DNA of 64,000 nt from an uncultured Acetatifactor sp. (lineage in GTDB: Bacteria > Bacillota > Clostridia > Lachnospirales > Lachnospiraceae): assembly GCA_910578185.1 (NCBI GenBank), contig CAJTPN010000012.1:1-64000 (forward strand), in the 5' to 3' direction. The first letter of the stretch is position 1. Each line of letters begins with the position of its first letter. This document shows positions 1 through 9,889 of this stretch, piece after piece. The position numbers and the translations under genes are program-made. The notes beneath the pieces were generated by a model. The model ran no database searches. It was given only the letters and a program-made list of their open reading frames with translations, and had not been told where the DNA came from.

Positions 1-1
1 A

Positions 2-283
2 TCCCTATACAAAAAATATCCGCCAGAGGAAGCACGCAGGATCATCAAAAAGCTGGAGATACATTATACGCCTAAGCATGGCAGCTGGCTCGATATCGCT
101 GAGATAGAACTCAATGTAATGACCCGTCAATGTTTATCCCGCCGGATTGAGACTATGGATATCCTGCGAAACGAACTTGCCGCTTGGGAAACCGAAAGGA
201 ATAGCAGGCAGGCAACAATAAATTGGCAGTTCCGAACCAAGGATGCCCGTATTAAGTTGATTTCTCTTTACCCTGAACTCTAA
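2..283 (+). mobile_element. IS630-type transposase, C-terminal fragment (cut by window edge)
   Basis: The open frame from the window edge to the TAA at 281-283 encodes 93 residues that look like the end of an IS630-family DDE transposase. It contains a KLEIHYTPKHGSWLD-like stretch, the signature before the last catalytic acid (the E of IAEIELN), and a QCLSRRI segment. The upstream catalytic residues lie outside the window. A hairpin formed by CTTTACCC (266-273) and GGGTAAAG (289-296) straddles the stop codon, as is common at the ends of insertion-sequence genes. I could not identify the element's terminal repeat, so the right end of the IS is not placed. The element adjoins a decayed AT-rich stretch, which fits an accessory zone. 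Confidence 0.75.
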
Positions 284-438
284 GTTTGGGGTAAAGAAAT
301 AAGTTTCAATATCAATGTGTCAATACACTAGCTTTTATGGGAAAACTACAAAAGAAGAGAAATGATCTCCCTTTTCGTGTGTAATATCACCACAATACTC
401 ACAAAAACAAAGACCGTTGAAATGCCCCCCTTTATCAT

Positions 439-1523
439 TCAATAAATATAATCCAAAAAAATATACTTATAACTTGTAGAGTTAAAAGTAATTATATTTA
501 TCAGATTTTCATATCCAATCTGAGCCTTCTTCTCCATGGAAGCTAATTTAGCAATTAATGCATGTTTTATTTCCTTTCTTTTTGTTATATTATATTTAAT
601 GGATATAAATAGACACTGCTTGCATTCTTTTACAAGTTCCAAAAAGATACACAATACTTCGGAATTATTAATCAAATGTTTCTCATTCAAATAATTAATT
701 CTTGTAACCATCAATTTATTTATATTTTCTAAAGTAGTAAAATCTCTATAATCCAATTTTCTATTCTAGAATCAATAATTTTAATCATGCCATCATAAAT
801 GTTAATTCCATAATATCCATTTTCCGTACATGGAAGTTGACTGCTATAACTTTTTTGTCCTAAATGTATTGGCAACCGATTATACATATCACTCAAGCTA
901 AATAACAACTCTTCCTTGAATTTTTTTGTATACGGTCCAATAGACTTATATATTTCTTTTATTTCATTTTCATCTTTTAACTTTACTGCTGTTACAATGA
1001 GAGAACTTTTAACGTTCTGCTGTAAAAATTTTAAATCAGAAAACCCTTTTTCTACTTTTTCAAATTCTACCTCTAGCTGACTTAATTTTCCATGATCAAA
1101 ATGATCCTGAAGATATAACTTTTTCTTAGCATCATCATATCCATATATAAAATTCTGATGTATAAAATGAGGCATCTGATTAATATAAAACTGATCTAGC
1201 ATGCAAACCACATACCAATTATCATTTAACATATCTATAACAAAATTAACAAGACCTCCATATTTATTCATTATATCATTACAATCAAATCTTATTTGCT
1301 CTACATATGGGCAATCTTCTGCTAAATTAAGATTATTTGTCAACGGCATTATCGATGTCGTCATTTTACCCTTATGTTGTATACTTTCCCTTTGCCATGC
1401 AAAAATATAATGATTCATTATCCAACTATATGCCTTTTCATTAGTTGACAATATTGCACACAAAGTGCTATCGCTTTGCGAAGTCATTTCTATACAATTA
1501 TTTATATCCAAGATTTTTTTCAT
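439..1523 (-). pseudogene. BtrH_N-like (butirosin H N-terminal family) protein, split by a frameshift
   Basis: Two minus-strand frames overlap head to tail. The upstream one (1523 to 729, 264 aa) contains NWYVVCMLDQFYI followed by YGYDDAKKKLYLQDHF, the pattern of BtrH_N cysteine-protease-like acyltransferase relatives. These often sit beside nonribosomal peptide synthetase or peptide-modification genes. The downstream frame starts near 756 and reads LDYRDFTTLENINKLM, which looks like the natural continuation of the same protein. They join if one base is restored in the AAAA run near 757-760, giving one protein of about 360 aa. The upstream ATG has an AGAGG-type ribosome site. No synthetase or carrier protein is nearby, so the substrate is unknown. 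The break could be real decay or a homopolymer sequencing error. Base composition is much richer in AT than the core genes, which suggests transfer. Confidence 0.6.
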
Positions 1524-2114
1524 AGCATATTTTACCTCTGCATGGTCAGCCGCCTATACATTATATTTATCAGCCACCATAAGATAATCCACATTATTCC
1601 GCAAATAACATACACATAAAATTTCTTGCTAATTTTCAAAAAACATTTCAGTTATAATATATAGTCAGTCATACCCATTTAACCTATTCTGCGTTATTGG
1701 GGATGCTATTGAAGATGCTGTGGTCTACTCCTACCGCACAAACGATCCAACCACAACCCTCTTTGCTAAAGTAGTACATTGTCCCTGATTCATCTCCAAA
1801 AATATTCTTGTGTCTGGATAATATATTCCTTTAATCTTACCTTATACTCCGCTCACATGGATAAGGGATTCCATATTACCTTCACCACTTATATCCTGCC
1901 TTTTCCTACTGCATGTTTATCGGCATACCAAGATATGAAGAATTCTCTTGCTCACCAACTATTCTTATTTCCTTATTCGTATTTTTTAATATAACACACC
2001 TCATTAATTTTGTCAACAATATAGCTTTATACATAGTATTGACATCGCAATATAACTTTGAAATGATTATAAAAATATGAACGTAAATAAATGATGAAAT
2101 CAAGGAACTATCTA
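1524..2114. other. AT-rich intergenic stretch with a possible gene fragment
   Basis: No intact gene is visible here. A plus-strand open stretch ending at the TGA at 1786-1788 reads FCVIGDAIEDAVVYSYR and ends in AKVVHCP. It looks protein-like but has no start or ribosome site, and I do not recognise the family. The rest is AT-rich sequence with frequent stops in all frames. Taken with the transposase tail and the PadR remnant, this looks like debris from gene loss. Confidence 0.35.
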
Positions 2115-2320
2115 ATGACACTTTCAGAAGGAATCAAAAAGAGAACCGTTGCGCTTTTAATTTTAACAATACTTCTGAACCAGGATATGTATAGCTATCA
2201 GCTCTCACAAGAACTGGTAAACCATAGCAAAGGGCTATAGAACTCCAGAAAAGTTCTATGTCCCCTCCCCTCTATCAACTGGTTAAAAAGGAGTTCCATG
2301 GCTTTTGCCTCCGAGGAAGT
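2115..2320 (+). pseudogene. PadR-family transcriptional regulator, truncated remnant
   Basis: The ATG at 2115 follows an AAGGA ribosome site and opens a 41-codon frame (MTLSEGIKKRTVALLILTIL, then QDMYSYQLSQEL and SKGL). This matches the start of PadR winged-helix regulators, which read K(R)G..ELLIL..L....MYGYQL. The frame stops at 2238-2240. About 30 bp later a shifted frame reads LYQLVKKEF, which resembles the next PadR element (SLYPxLYRLxKxG). The gene therefore seems to have lost its end and to carry frameshifts. Its original target is unknown, although PadR genes usually sit beside transporter genes that they repress. It is almost certainly not functional. Confidence 0.65.
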
Positions 2321-2737
2321 CAAATTTACCCATTCCCTGGAATCGGCCAGAGTAATGTGGTAATCAATCTGGGCCTACTCCGAGCAGCACTGCTACTTGT
2401 TGAATCTGTAGCTGGAACAACGGAAGAAATCATACTCTATGCAGTCTGATTTCCTTGCTGACAATGGATTTGTCTTTTCCAATGGTTTTTGCAATGGCAG
2501 TTTTGGTGGAACAATGATTCTGGTAAAGATGATACGTCTTTCCTGCAAGGTCAAATGAAAAGTATTAAAATTACTGATATATACATGCCTTTCCCGCTAC
2601 TGTTGTAAGACAAAATATAACATTTATCGAAGAAGAAATAGGTGAAAGGCTAAAATCCTCTTTAACCACTTCAAAGTGGAAATAAACCTTTCACTTCAGC
2701 TAAATAATCCACAAAAGTGACGAAATCCCGAAAAATC
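2321..2737. other. Intergenic stretch with a structured element, no intact gene
   Basis: There is no convincing gene. Short open stretches (for example one around 2465-2600 on the plus strand) lack ribosome sites and recognisable motifs and are probably debris. An imperfect long hairpin lies at 2642-2694. Its outer arms are GTGAAAGG (2642-2649) and CCTTTCAC (2687-2694), and it has an inner CCACT/AGTGG stem. No T-run follows it, so it is not a classical terminator. It may mark the boundary between the accessory zone and the core genes. Confidence 0.4.
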
Positions 2738-2766
2738 TTGCATTGCACAGCCAGAAAAGGTATAAT
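2738..2766 (+). promoter_or_regulatory. Sigma-A-type promoter of the DUF1292 gene
   Basis: The -35 box TTGCAT (2738-2743) and a perfect -10 box TATAAT (2761-2766) are separated by 17 bp. They lie about 65 bp upstream of the DUF1292 start codon, with no gene between. Confidence 0.7.
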
Positions 2767-2830
2767 GACATTAATAAATATCAGCATATGCCGTTTGCTC
2801 TATGATGGCAACAAAACAGGAGGTTTTCCC

Positions 2831-3145
2831 ATGGAAAAGAAAAACGATTTTGAAGATGAAGAAATGACGGTGGAACTGGAGCTTGACGACGGCACCATCG
2901 TAAACTGCGCCGTTATTACAATCCTGACGGTGGAGTCAAAAGACTATATCGTCTTGCTTCCCATCAACGAAAAAGGAGAAAATGAGGACGGCGAGGTATG
3001 GTTCTATCGCTATCGTGAGAATCCTGACAATCCTGACGAAGAACCTGAACTGGATTATATTGAAGATGATGAAGAATATGAAAAGGTGACGGATGCCTTT
3101 GACGAATATTTGGACAACTGTGAATTCGACGAACTGATGGATTAA
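2831..3145 (+). CDS. DUF1292 family protein (YrzB-like)
   Basis: This 104-residue, strongly acidic protein matches the DUF1292/YrzB family of small Firmicutes proteins of unknown function. It has the family pattern of an MTVELELDDG strand, a YIVLLPINE core (here from KDYIVLLPINEKGENE), then WFYRYRE and a long Asp/Glu tail. The ATG at 2831 is chosen over a longer upstream frame because AGGAGG (2818-2823) lies 7 bp before it. In many Clostridia the gene lies next to ruvX and a Fur gene, but here it stands alone. It has its own promoter and converges on the helicase gene, overlapping it by 4 bp at the stop codons. The biochemical role is unknown. Confidence 0.9.
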   Translation: MEKKNDFEDEEMTVELELDDGTIVNCAVITILTVESKDYIVLLPINEKGENEDGEVWFYRYRENPDNPDEEPELDYIEDDEEYEKVTDAFDEYLDNCEFDELMD

Positions 3146-5169
3146 TCTTTGCGAAGGGAATTTAAAAATCTGGACGGATGCCTGGGGCGTTCTTCCGTGC
3201 CAATAAGGTACAGAAGCTCCAGGTTTTTTTTAGCTCTCGTCATCGCCACATAAAACAATCTCCTCTCTTCTTCCACAGTGCTTTCATCCGGCATCCTTCC
3301 ATAGGGAAAGACCCTTTCGTTACAGTCAGGAATCCACACTCTGTCAAATTCCAGCCCTTTCGCTCCATGAACGGTCATCAGCCTCACCGGCTGACTTTCC
3401 CTGCCAAAGCCCTGTGAATCCCGGCCTTGTCCGAATCGCCCCCGGTTATCCCATACCCGCCCGGTCTTAGACTGTTCCGGCGACCTGGCATATTCTTCCT
3501 GAAAGGCTTTCCACGCTCTCACATCCGGAAAGTGAACTGCATCTTCTTTTATCCACTCCAACACTTCCTGCCATTCCAGCCACTTTTCCGGCTTTAAAAC
3601 GGAAATTTCTTTTAAATAGTTCTCATATCCAACCGCTTTTAATATATAGCTGACTGAGAGAGATAGAGATAGTCTGCCGATGCTTTGCAGCTGCTTTTCA
3701 AAGCGCCGCAGATGATTCCTGACCTTGTTTTTCTCTTCCAGAGGCATCATAACCTGTTCATAATATTGATGGATGTTTTGGATATCCGGCCAACCTTCTA
3801 AAACGGCTTCCCGATTAATATACCGGCAAGGTTTGTTCATAATGCGCAGCATATGCTCCCGACTTCCCTGGCCGTTGGCTAATAACAGATAGGACATGAT
3901 ATCCGTCACAATAAAGTGGTCATAAATGTTCGCTCCCTTCTCCCGCATCTCATATGGTATCTCTGCAGCCTGCAGTCTGGCCGCAAATCTCTGCATTTGG
4001 GAATTAGTACGAAAAAGAACCGCATGGCTTTCACCTGTCTGTGATATTTCCGGAAAGCGCCTAAGAAGATACTGATACTCTTCCTCTTTTTCCATAAAAG
4101 CATGCAGCGTAACCCCGATCCCCCCTGATAATCTCTCCTCCGTTTCCTTTTTCCCCCCAGAAACTTTATTGACATTCAAATCCTCAATAACCTCAAAGGA
4201 TCGGAGTTTTTTGACATATCTGTTTTGATTCTCCCCAATTACGGCCAGAGAAGCCTTAACGATTTCTGATACACTCCTGTAATTGATATCCAGCAAAAGC
4301 TCCCTGGCCCGATATTCCGAAGAAAAACGCTTCAGACAATTCGGATCCGCTCCCCGAAATCCATAGATGGCCTGATCGTCGTCTCCCACTGCAAACAAAT
4401 TATACGGCGGCGGCGACAACAATTTCACCACCTCATACTGCACCGGATTAATATCCTGAAATTCATCAATCAAAATATGCAGGAACCGTTTCCGCCAATA
4501 TTCTTTGGCCGCCTTATTCTCCTGTAATAGTTTTCTGCAAAGGTAGAGCATATCATCAAAGTCAATACGCCCCATATTTTTAACTGTTTTTTCATACTCC
4601 CGGTATATCTCCTCAAAACATGACTGCCACCTTGCAGGCGTCTTGGCTTCAGCCCGAGACAGGCACATGGTATTCTTATAATAGCTGATTGCCGACAAAA
4701 TCTGCCCAGCCTCTTCTTTTAAGGCACTTCGGCTCTCCTCCCGGAATCTCTGCTGATCACGGTCATATTTTTTTAAGATTGGGATTAAAAGATTCTTTTT
4801 CTCGGAAACATTTAATAAGTGATTAGAATTGAAAACATGAGATTCTTTTAAAATTTGATAGAATACGGAATGGAAGGTTCCAAAATTGACGGGCAAAAAC
4901 TTAGGGCACTCCAAAGAGGACAGTTTTTGAAAACGATTCTGCATGGACAACGCCGCATCCTTTGTAAACGTAATGACCAGAATGGTCTCTGGCGAAATCC
5001 CCTGCTCCAGAAGATGCAGAATACGGTTTGTGATTGTAAAGGTCTTGCCTGAGCCGGGCCCTGCCAAAAGCAGCAGGGGTCCCTCTCCGTGAAGCACAGC
5101 CTGACGCTGTGCCTCATTCATATTGCTCAGGTTTTTATTGAGCCCATACATTTCATTCTTTGCAGGCAT
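3142..5169 (-). CDS. UvrD/PcrA-like ATP-dependent DNA helicase (superfamily 1)
   Basis: The protein is a 3'-5' SF1A helicase expected to unwind DNA in repair or in clearing replication obstacles. Walker A is AGPGSGKT (residues 36-43). Motif II is DEFQD, motif III is GDDDQAIYGFRG, motif IV includes LDINYRS, motif V is VRLMTVHGAKGLEF and motif VI is FYVAMTRAKKNL. At 675 residues it is shorter than PcrA (about 720-750) and lacks a Tudor-like C-terminal tail, so it may be a paralogue and not the main PcrA. The first ATG overlaps gltX by 17 bp. The ATG at residue 7 (5151) would avoid the overlap, and neither has a strong ribosome site. It follows gltX closely and is probably cotranscribed with it. 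Confidence 0.9.
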   Translation of the reverse strand: MPAKNEMYGLNKNLSNMNEAQRQAVLHGEGPLLLLAGPGSGKTFTITNRILHLLEQGISPETILVITFTKDAALSMQNRFQKLSSLECPKFLPVNFGTFHSVFYQILKESHVFNSNHLLNVSEKKNLLIPILKKYDRDQQRFREESRSALKEEAGQILSAISYYKNTMCLSRAEAKTPARWQSCFEEIYREYEKTVKNMGRIDFDDMLYLCRKLLQENKAAKEYWRKRFLHILIDEFQDINPVQYEVVKLLSPPPYNLFAVGDDDQAIYGFRGADPNCLKRFSSEYRARELLLDINYRSVSEIVKASLAVIGENQNRYVKKLRSFEVIEDLNVNKVSGGKKETEERLSGGIGVTLHAFMEKEEEYQYLLRRFPEISQTGESHAVLFRTNSQMQRFAARLQAAEIPYEMREKGANIYDHFIVTDIMSYLLLANGQGSREHMLRIMNKPCRYINREAVLEGWPDIQNIHQYYEQVMMPLEEKNKVRNHLRRFEKQLQSIGRLSLSLSVSYILKAVGYENYLKEISVLKPEKWLEWQEVLEWIKEDAVHFPDVRAWKAFQEEYARSPEQSKTGRVWDNRGRFGQGRDSQGFGRESQPVRLMTVHGAKGLEFDRVWIPDCNERVFPYGRMPDESTVEEERRLFYVAMTRAKKNLELLYLIGTEERPRHPSRFLNSLRKD

Positions 5170-6631
5170 TCTGTAAAAGTTCGATTCCTTTCCTGATTCT
5201 CTTCAGGGATTCTTCCTTGCCCAACACTTCCATAATCTCGGTTGCACCTGCCGGTGTCATCTGTTTACCCGAAACCGCCGTGCGAACAGGCCACATCACA
5301 TAACCGTTCTTACAGCCCTTCTCTTCCACATATTTCATCAATGTTTTATACAGCCCGTCATTGCTGTAATCTTCCTCCGCCTCCAAAAGCGGCAATACTT
5401 CCTGCAATACTTCCAGTGAAGATGCCCTGTCCGTTTTCATTTTTTTATGTGTGTACATCTCCGCGTCATATTTCGGCAGTTTCGCAAAGAAATCCACCAT
5501 CTCCGGGATATCCGGAAACACTTCGATTCTTGTCTTAACCATTGCGGCAATTTTTTGCAAATCCAGGTCTGGCGGCCCCCCTTCTACCAGCAATGCTTCT
5601 TTCAGATAAGGCTCCGCCATTTCATAAAATCGGTCAAAGGCCATGGCCTTGATATGTTCGCCGTTCATCCAGCGCAGCTTTACAACATCAAATACCGCCG
5701 GCGACTTACTGATTCTGTGATAATCAAAGTCTCTGATCAGTTCCTCCAGGGTAAAGATTTCTCTGTTATCCTCAGGACTCCAGCCCAAGAGCGCAATAAA
5801 ATTCACAATTGCCTCCGTCAAAAATCCCTGTTCCAGCAGATCCTCAAAGGATGAGCTTCCGCCTCTCTTGGCAAGCTTTTTATGATTTTCATCGGTGACA
5901 AGGGGCAAGTGCACGTATTTGGGCGGTTCCCATCCAAAGGCCTCATAGAGACGCACATATTTGGGTGAAGAAGACAAATACTCATTTCCCCTGACAACAT
6001 GTGTAATCTCCATGGTGTGATCATCTACCACATTGGCAAAATTATATGTGGGAAAACCGTCCGATTTTATCAGGATCATATCATCCAACTGGGCATTCTC
6101 CACCGTAATGTCTCCGTACAGTTCATCATGAAACGTAGTTGTTCCTTCCTCAGGATTGTTTTGTCGGATGACAAAAGGCTTTCCGACCGCCAGATTCGCC
6201 TCTGTCTCCTCCTTAGACAGGGACAGACAGTGCTTATCATACACCGAAATCTCCTTGCCCTCCACAACCTCCGTCCTCAGGGACGCAAGCCGGTCTTTAT
6301 CGCAGAAGCAATAATAGGCTTCTCCCTTTTCAATTAACTCTTTGGCATATTTCATATAAATGCCCGTTTTAATTCTCTCGCTCTGTACATATGGGCCAAA
6401 ACCGCCGTCCTTGTCCGGGCCCTCGTCATGTTTTAACCCGGCCTTGTCCAATGTGCGGTAAATAATCTCCGTAGCGCCCTCCACAAAGCGCTGCTGATCC
6501 GTGTCCTCAATGCGCAGCATAAAGTCTCCCCCCTCATGCTTCGCTATCAAAAATTCGTAAAGGGCGGACCGTAAATTTCCAATATGCATTTTCCCGGTAG
6601 GACTGGGCGCAAATCTTGTCCTGATTTTCAT
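5153..6631 (-). CDS. gltX: Glutamate--tRNA ligase
   Basis: This class I aminoacyl-tRNA synthetase charges tRNA-Glu and, in many Firmicutes, also tRNA-Gln, which is then amidated by GatCAB. The N-terminal FAPSPTGKMHIGN carries the HIGH-type motif (HIGN, residues 16-19). LRIEDTDQQR follows, and the KMSKS equivalent is KKLAKRGG in the middle of the protein. The length of 492 aa is normal for the family. No T-box or other leader element was seen upstream. In many Firmicutes gltX is beside cysE and cysS. Here cysS and cysE lie near the other end of the window, some 57 kb away, so that cluster has been split. Confidence 0.96.
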   Translation of the reverse strand: MKIRTRFAPSPTGKMHIGNLRSALYEFLIAKHEGGDFMLRIEDTDQQRFVEGATEIIYRTLDKAGLKHDEGPDKDGGFGPYVQSERIKTGIYMKYAKELIEKGEAYYCFCDKDRLASLRTEVVEGKEISVYDKHCLSLSKEETEANLAVGKPFVIRQNNPEEGTTTFHDELYGDITVENAQLDDMILIKSDGFPTYNFANVVDDHTMEITHVVRGNEYLSSSPKYVRLYEAFGWEPPKYVHLPLVTDENHKKLAKRGGSSSFEDLLEQGFLTEAIVNFIALLGWSPEDNREIFTLEELIRDFDYHRISKSPAVFDVVKLRWMNGEHIKAMAFDRFYEMAEPYLKEALLVEGGPPDLDLQKIAAMVKTRIEVFPDIPEMVDFFAKLPKYDAEMYTHKKMKTDRASSLEVLQEVLPLLEAEEDYSNDGLYKTLMKYVEEKGCKNGYVMWPVRTAVSGKQMTPAGATEIMEVLGKEESLKRIRKGIELLQNACKE

Positions 6632-6661
6632 AATATACCTCCCGACATTTACTTCAGACTC

Positions 6662-7531
6662 TTAAATCTCTATTTTCCTGCAGCACGCAAGTGCAAGGGA
6701 ACCCGGCCCTATATGACAGGCTATGCTCAAGGACAGTGCACCGATATGGATATCGTATCCCGGGAACACCTCCTGCACTTCCTGTTTATAGTTCATTGCC
6801 GCTTCCGGATTGGCAGAATGCGCAATTTCCAGCCAAATATGCTTGTCCTCCGTCATACCGCCGAAACGATTCTCAATATCATTTTTAATTGCATTGATCA
6901 TAATGCTCTTGCCCTGAGTGGTGGTTCTCGCCTTGGCAAACGCATCCAGCTTCTCTCCCTGAATCTGCAATACAGGCTTCAGGCGCAGCATGGTACCGAT
7001 AGCTGCCGCCGCCGGGGTAATGCGGCCTCCTTTTTTTAAGTAATACAGAGTATCCAGCATAATGTATATACTGCTGTTAAACTTGTCAGCTTCCAGAAAA
7101 TCCCGAATTTCTTTCGCGTTCATCCCCTTTGCCGCCAACAGCTTTGCATCCAGGCAGGACTGGCGCTGCGTGACGGAAATCCTCTGATTATTCACCACCT
7201 GTACCTTTCCCTCATAATCCTCCGCCAACATAATGGCGCTCTGACAAGAGCCGGACAGACCACTACTCATGGGAATATGAACAATCTGATCATATTCCTT
7301 CAAAACGGAATTCCATAGTTTCATGACGGACTCAGGCGAAGGCTGACTGGTGGCAATATCAGCGCCTGCGGCAAGTTTCTCATAAAACTGTTCCTGGGTT
7401 AAATTGATATCCTCAAAATAAGTTTCCTCATTGATCATAAAAGGCATGGGCAGCACATAAATTCCAAGTTCTGCGGCCTCCGCCTGTGTGATTCCGCTGT
7501 TACTGTCCGTAACGATTGCAACTTTTGACAT
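6662..7531 (-). CDS. DegV family fatty-acid-binding protein (FakB-like)
   Basis: DegV/FakB proteins bind a fatty acid and present it to the kinase FakA for phosphorylation, so that host or medium fatty acids can enter phospholipid synthesis. The start MSKVAIVTDSNSGI and the TSQPSPESV segment (residues 60-75) are typical, as is IPMSSGLSGSCQSA, which holds the Ser that contacts the fatty-acid carboxylate. The ATG at 7531 is preferred over a longer frame because AGGGAAG lies just before it and homology starts there. The length of 289 aa is normal. The fakA-like gene lies 2.4 kb upstream beyond recG, which supports a joint role. Confidence 0.9.
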   Translation of the reverse strand: MSKVAIVTDSNSGITQAEAAELGIYVLPMPFMINEETYFEDINLTQEQFYEKLAAGADIATSQPSPESVMKLWNSVLKEYDQIVHIPMSSGLSGSCQSAIMLAEDYEGKVQVVNNQRISVTQRQSCLDAKLLAAKGMNAKEIRDFLEADKFNSSIYIMLDTLYYLKKGGRITPAAAAIGTMLRLKPVLQIQGEKLDAFAKARTTTQGKSIMINAIKNDIENRFGGMTEDKHIWLEIAHSANPEAAMNYKQEVQEVFPGYDIHIGALSLSIACHIGPGSLALACCRKIEI

Positions 7532-7641
7532 AGCTTCCCTCATTTCCGTGTGCCACAGGCAAAACCTGCAACAATATAATAACTCATTATGCCCATTCAC
7601 ACATAATCTATTATTTCACAAATTCTCTATTTATTTTACTG

Positions 7642-9705
7642 TCATATGGTCCGAAAGTCAACACCATTTGCCGCCGCTCGTACTAAATGCTGCCTCAAAT
7701 ATCCATGTTCCGGCCGCTCCAGCTTGGGATCCTCCTGCAAAAGCATATCCACAGCTTCCGAGGCCTGTTTTAACAGCGCCGCATCTGTGTAGATGTCTCC
7801 GATGCGAAAAGCAAAATCCCCGCTCTGCCGGATGCCGAACAGTTCTCCGGGCCCCCGCAGCTTAAGATCCTCCGAGGCAATGAAAAAACCGTCGTTTGAC
7901 CGGTTCAAAATCTGCAGCCGCTCCATCGTCTCCTTTTTTTCATTAGAACTCACAAAAATACAATAACTTTGATGGATCCCCCGTCCAACACGCCCCCGAA
8001 GCTGATGCAGCTGGGCCAGTCCGAACCGCTCCGCGTTTTCCACCATCATCACCGTGGCATTTGGCACATTTACCCCAACCTCAATCACCGTGGTGGATAC
8101 CAGCACATCAATTTCATGGGCCCCATATTCCTCCATAATTCTGTTTTTATCCGCCGGACGCATTTTGCCGTGAAGATAAGCAATACGGATTTTCGGAGGC
8201 AGAGCGCTCTTCAATTTTTCCGTATATTCCACCACGTTTTCCAGATCCCCCTGCTCTCCCTCCTCCGCCTCCACCTGAGGACAAATTACATACGCCTGAC
8301 GCCCCTGTTCCACTTCTTTGGCAATAAACTGATACGCTTTGGGCCGATAAGCGGTACCCACCACACAGTTTTTAATCGGAAGACGGTTTGCCGGCAGCTC
8401 GTCCACAATGGAAATATGGAGATCGCCATAAAGGATAATCGCAAGGGTTCTGGGAATGGGTGTGGCGCTCATGACAAGTATATGGGGTGCCTGTCCTTTC
8501 TCTGCCAGCCGCTCCCTCTGTCTGACGCCAAAGCGATGCTGTTCATCCGTCACAACAAGCGCAAGAGATCGATATTGAACCTTCTCCTGAATCAGCGCAT
8601 GTGTACCGATCACCAGATTCACTTCCCCGGATTCAATTTTTTCGTAGGCTTCTCTTTTTGCTTTCCCGGTCATGGAACCCACTAAGAGCTGTGTCCGAAA
8701 AATCAACCCATATTTTTCCGCATATTCCCGGATCGTCTCATAATGTTGTACAGCCAGCACTTCCGTAGGCGCCATAAACGCCCCCTGATAACCATTTGCC
8801 GCAGCAAGCAAAAGGGCCAGTACCGCCAGAATGGTCTTCCCGGATCCTACATCCCCCTGAATCAGGCGGTTCATACAGTATTGACTTTCACAGTCATCTC
8901 TGATTTCCTTCCAGACTTTCTTCTGTGCATCCGTCAAGGGAAACGGCAATCTTTCCAGAAGACAGGTTACATTTTCCGTCTCAGAAAGCCTGTAACCGTT
9001 TGGCAGTTGTTCACTGAATTCCTTATTTTTGCGCAAAAGAAACAGAAACGAGAAAAACTCGTCAAAAACCAGTCGTTTCCTCGCTTGCGCCAACGTGTCA
9101 TGATCCGCCGGGAAATGTATAAATTCCAACGCTTCCTTCCGGGATAAAAGCCCGTTGGCCCGAATCATTTTCTCATCATAGAATTCCGGTTCAAAATTAT
9201 AAAAAGACAATGCCTGCCTGACACACTTTCGCACCGTCAAATTTGTAAGGCCTTTGGTCAAGGCATAGCGCGGAATCAGCTGATTTTCCTGGCTTCGGTA
9301 CTCTTCTACGGAAAAAATTTTAGGCTGCTCCATCAGCTTAACCGCCCCTCTGTGTTGCACAAGCCCCCTGAAGATATAATAGCCCCCCTGTCTCAATGTC
9401 TTCTTCAAAAACGGCATATTAAAAAAAGTCAGCAGCAGATTTCCCGAACCATCCGTAATGTTTACGTTCAGTATGGAAAGATTTCTTACCCTCTTCTCAT
9501 TTGGTATCCCGCATACTGCCGCATATACGGCACACACCTCTCCTGCCGCCGCACCCTCTATCTTCACAGGTTCCCCAAAAATCTCAAAATCCCTGGGGTA
9601 GGCCGCCAGCAAATCCCCCACTGTAGCAATACCAATCTTCCCAAACAGTTTCGCTGTCTTCTCACCCACACCCCTTATTTCCATTACAGGAGTATCACCG
9701 TTCAT
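7642..9705 (-). CDS. recG: ATP-dependent DNA helicase RecG
   Basis: RecG is a double-stranded DNA translocase that remodels stalled replication forks and Holliday junctions. The N-terminal wedge domain (roughly residues 1-240) includes a helix-hairpin-helix-like IRGVGEKTAKLFGKIGI and an OB fold. The helicase core follows, with Walker A GDVGSGKT, the DEXH-type box DEQHRFG and the LRGRVGRG motif VI. The 687-residue length fits the family. The ATG at 9705 is chosen because GGGAGG lies 5 bp upstream, and the longer frame adds a non-homologous Cys-rich tail. In Bacillus recG is also downstream of yloU-yloV, so the gene order is conserved. Confidence 0.95.
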   Translation of the reverse strand: MNGDTPVMEIRGVGEKTAKLFGKIGIATVGDLLAAYPRDFEIFGEPVKIEGAAAGEVCAVYAAVCGIPNEKRVRNLSILNVNITDGSGNLLLTFFNMPFLKKTLRQGGYYIFRGLVQHRGAVKLMEQPKIFSVEEYRSQENQLIPRYALTKGLTNLTVRKCVRQALSFYNFEPEFYDEKMIRANGLLSRKEALEFIHFPADHDTLAQARKRLVFDEFFSFLFLLRKNKEFSEQLPNGYRLSETENVTCLLERLPFPLTDAQKKVWKEIRDDCESQYCMNRLIQGDVGSGKTILAVLALLLAAANGYQGAFMAPTEVLAVQHYETIREYAEKYGLIFRTQLLVGSMTGKAKREAYEKIESGEVNLVIGTHALIQEKVQYRSLALVVTDEQHRFGVRQRERLAEKGQAPHILVMSATPIPRTLAIILYGDLHISIVDELPANRLPIKNCVVGTAYRPKAYQFIAKEVEQGRQAYVICPQVEAEEGEQGDLENVVEYTEKLKSALPPKIRIAYLHGKMRPADKNRIMEEYGAHEIDVLVSTTVIEVGVNVPNATVMMVENAERFGLAQLHQLRGRVGRGIHQSYCIFVSSNEKKETMERLQILNRSNDGFFIASEDLKLRGPGELFGIRQSGDFAFRIGDIYTDAALLKQASEAVDMLLQEDPKLERPEHGYLRQHLVRAAANGVDFRTI

Positions 9706-9889
9706 ATAGCCTCCCTCACCACACCGCGCAGGAAACCAAAAACATTCCCCGCACATACATAAAAGAGGCAGCCGTAAAAGCATGCCTCCCTATACATAAC
9801 TCTTTTCCAATCAATCTTCACAAGTCCCAGTTCCTGTATCCTTCCCATGGATTCCGCATTCGCTCTCCCCCTGGGACATATGCTTTGTC

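Noticed and set aside
7969..8685. Plus-strand frame of 238 codons opposite recG
   Set aside because: It is a shadow of recG, with a His/Arg/Pro-rich composition and no ribosome site.
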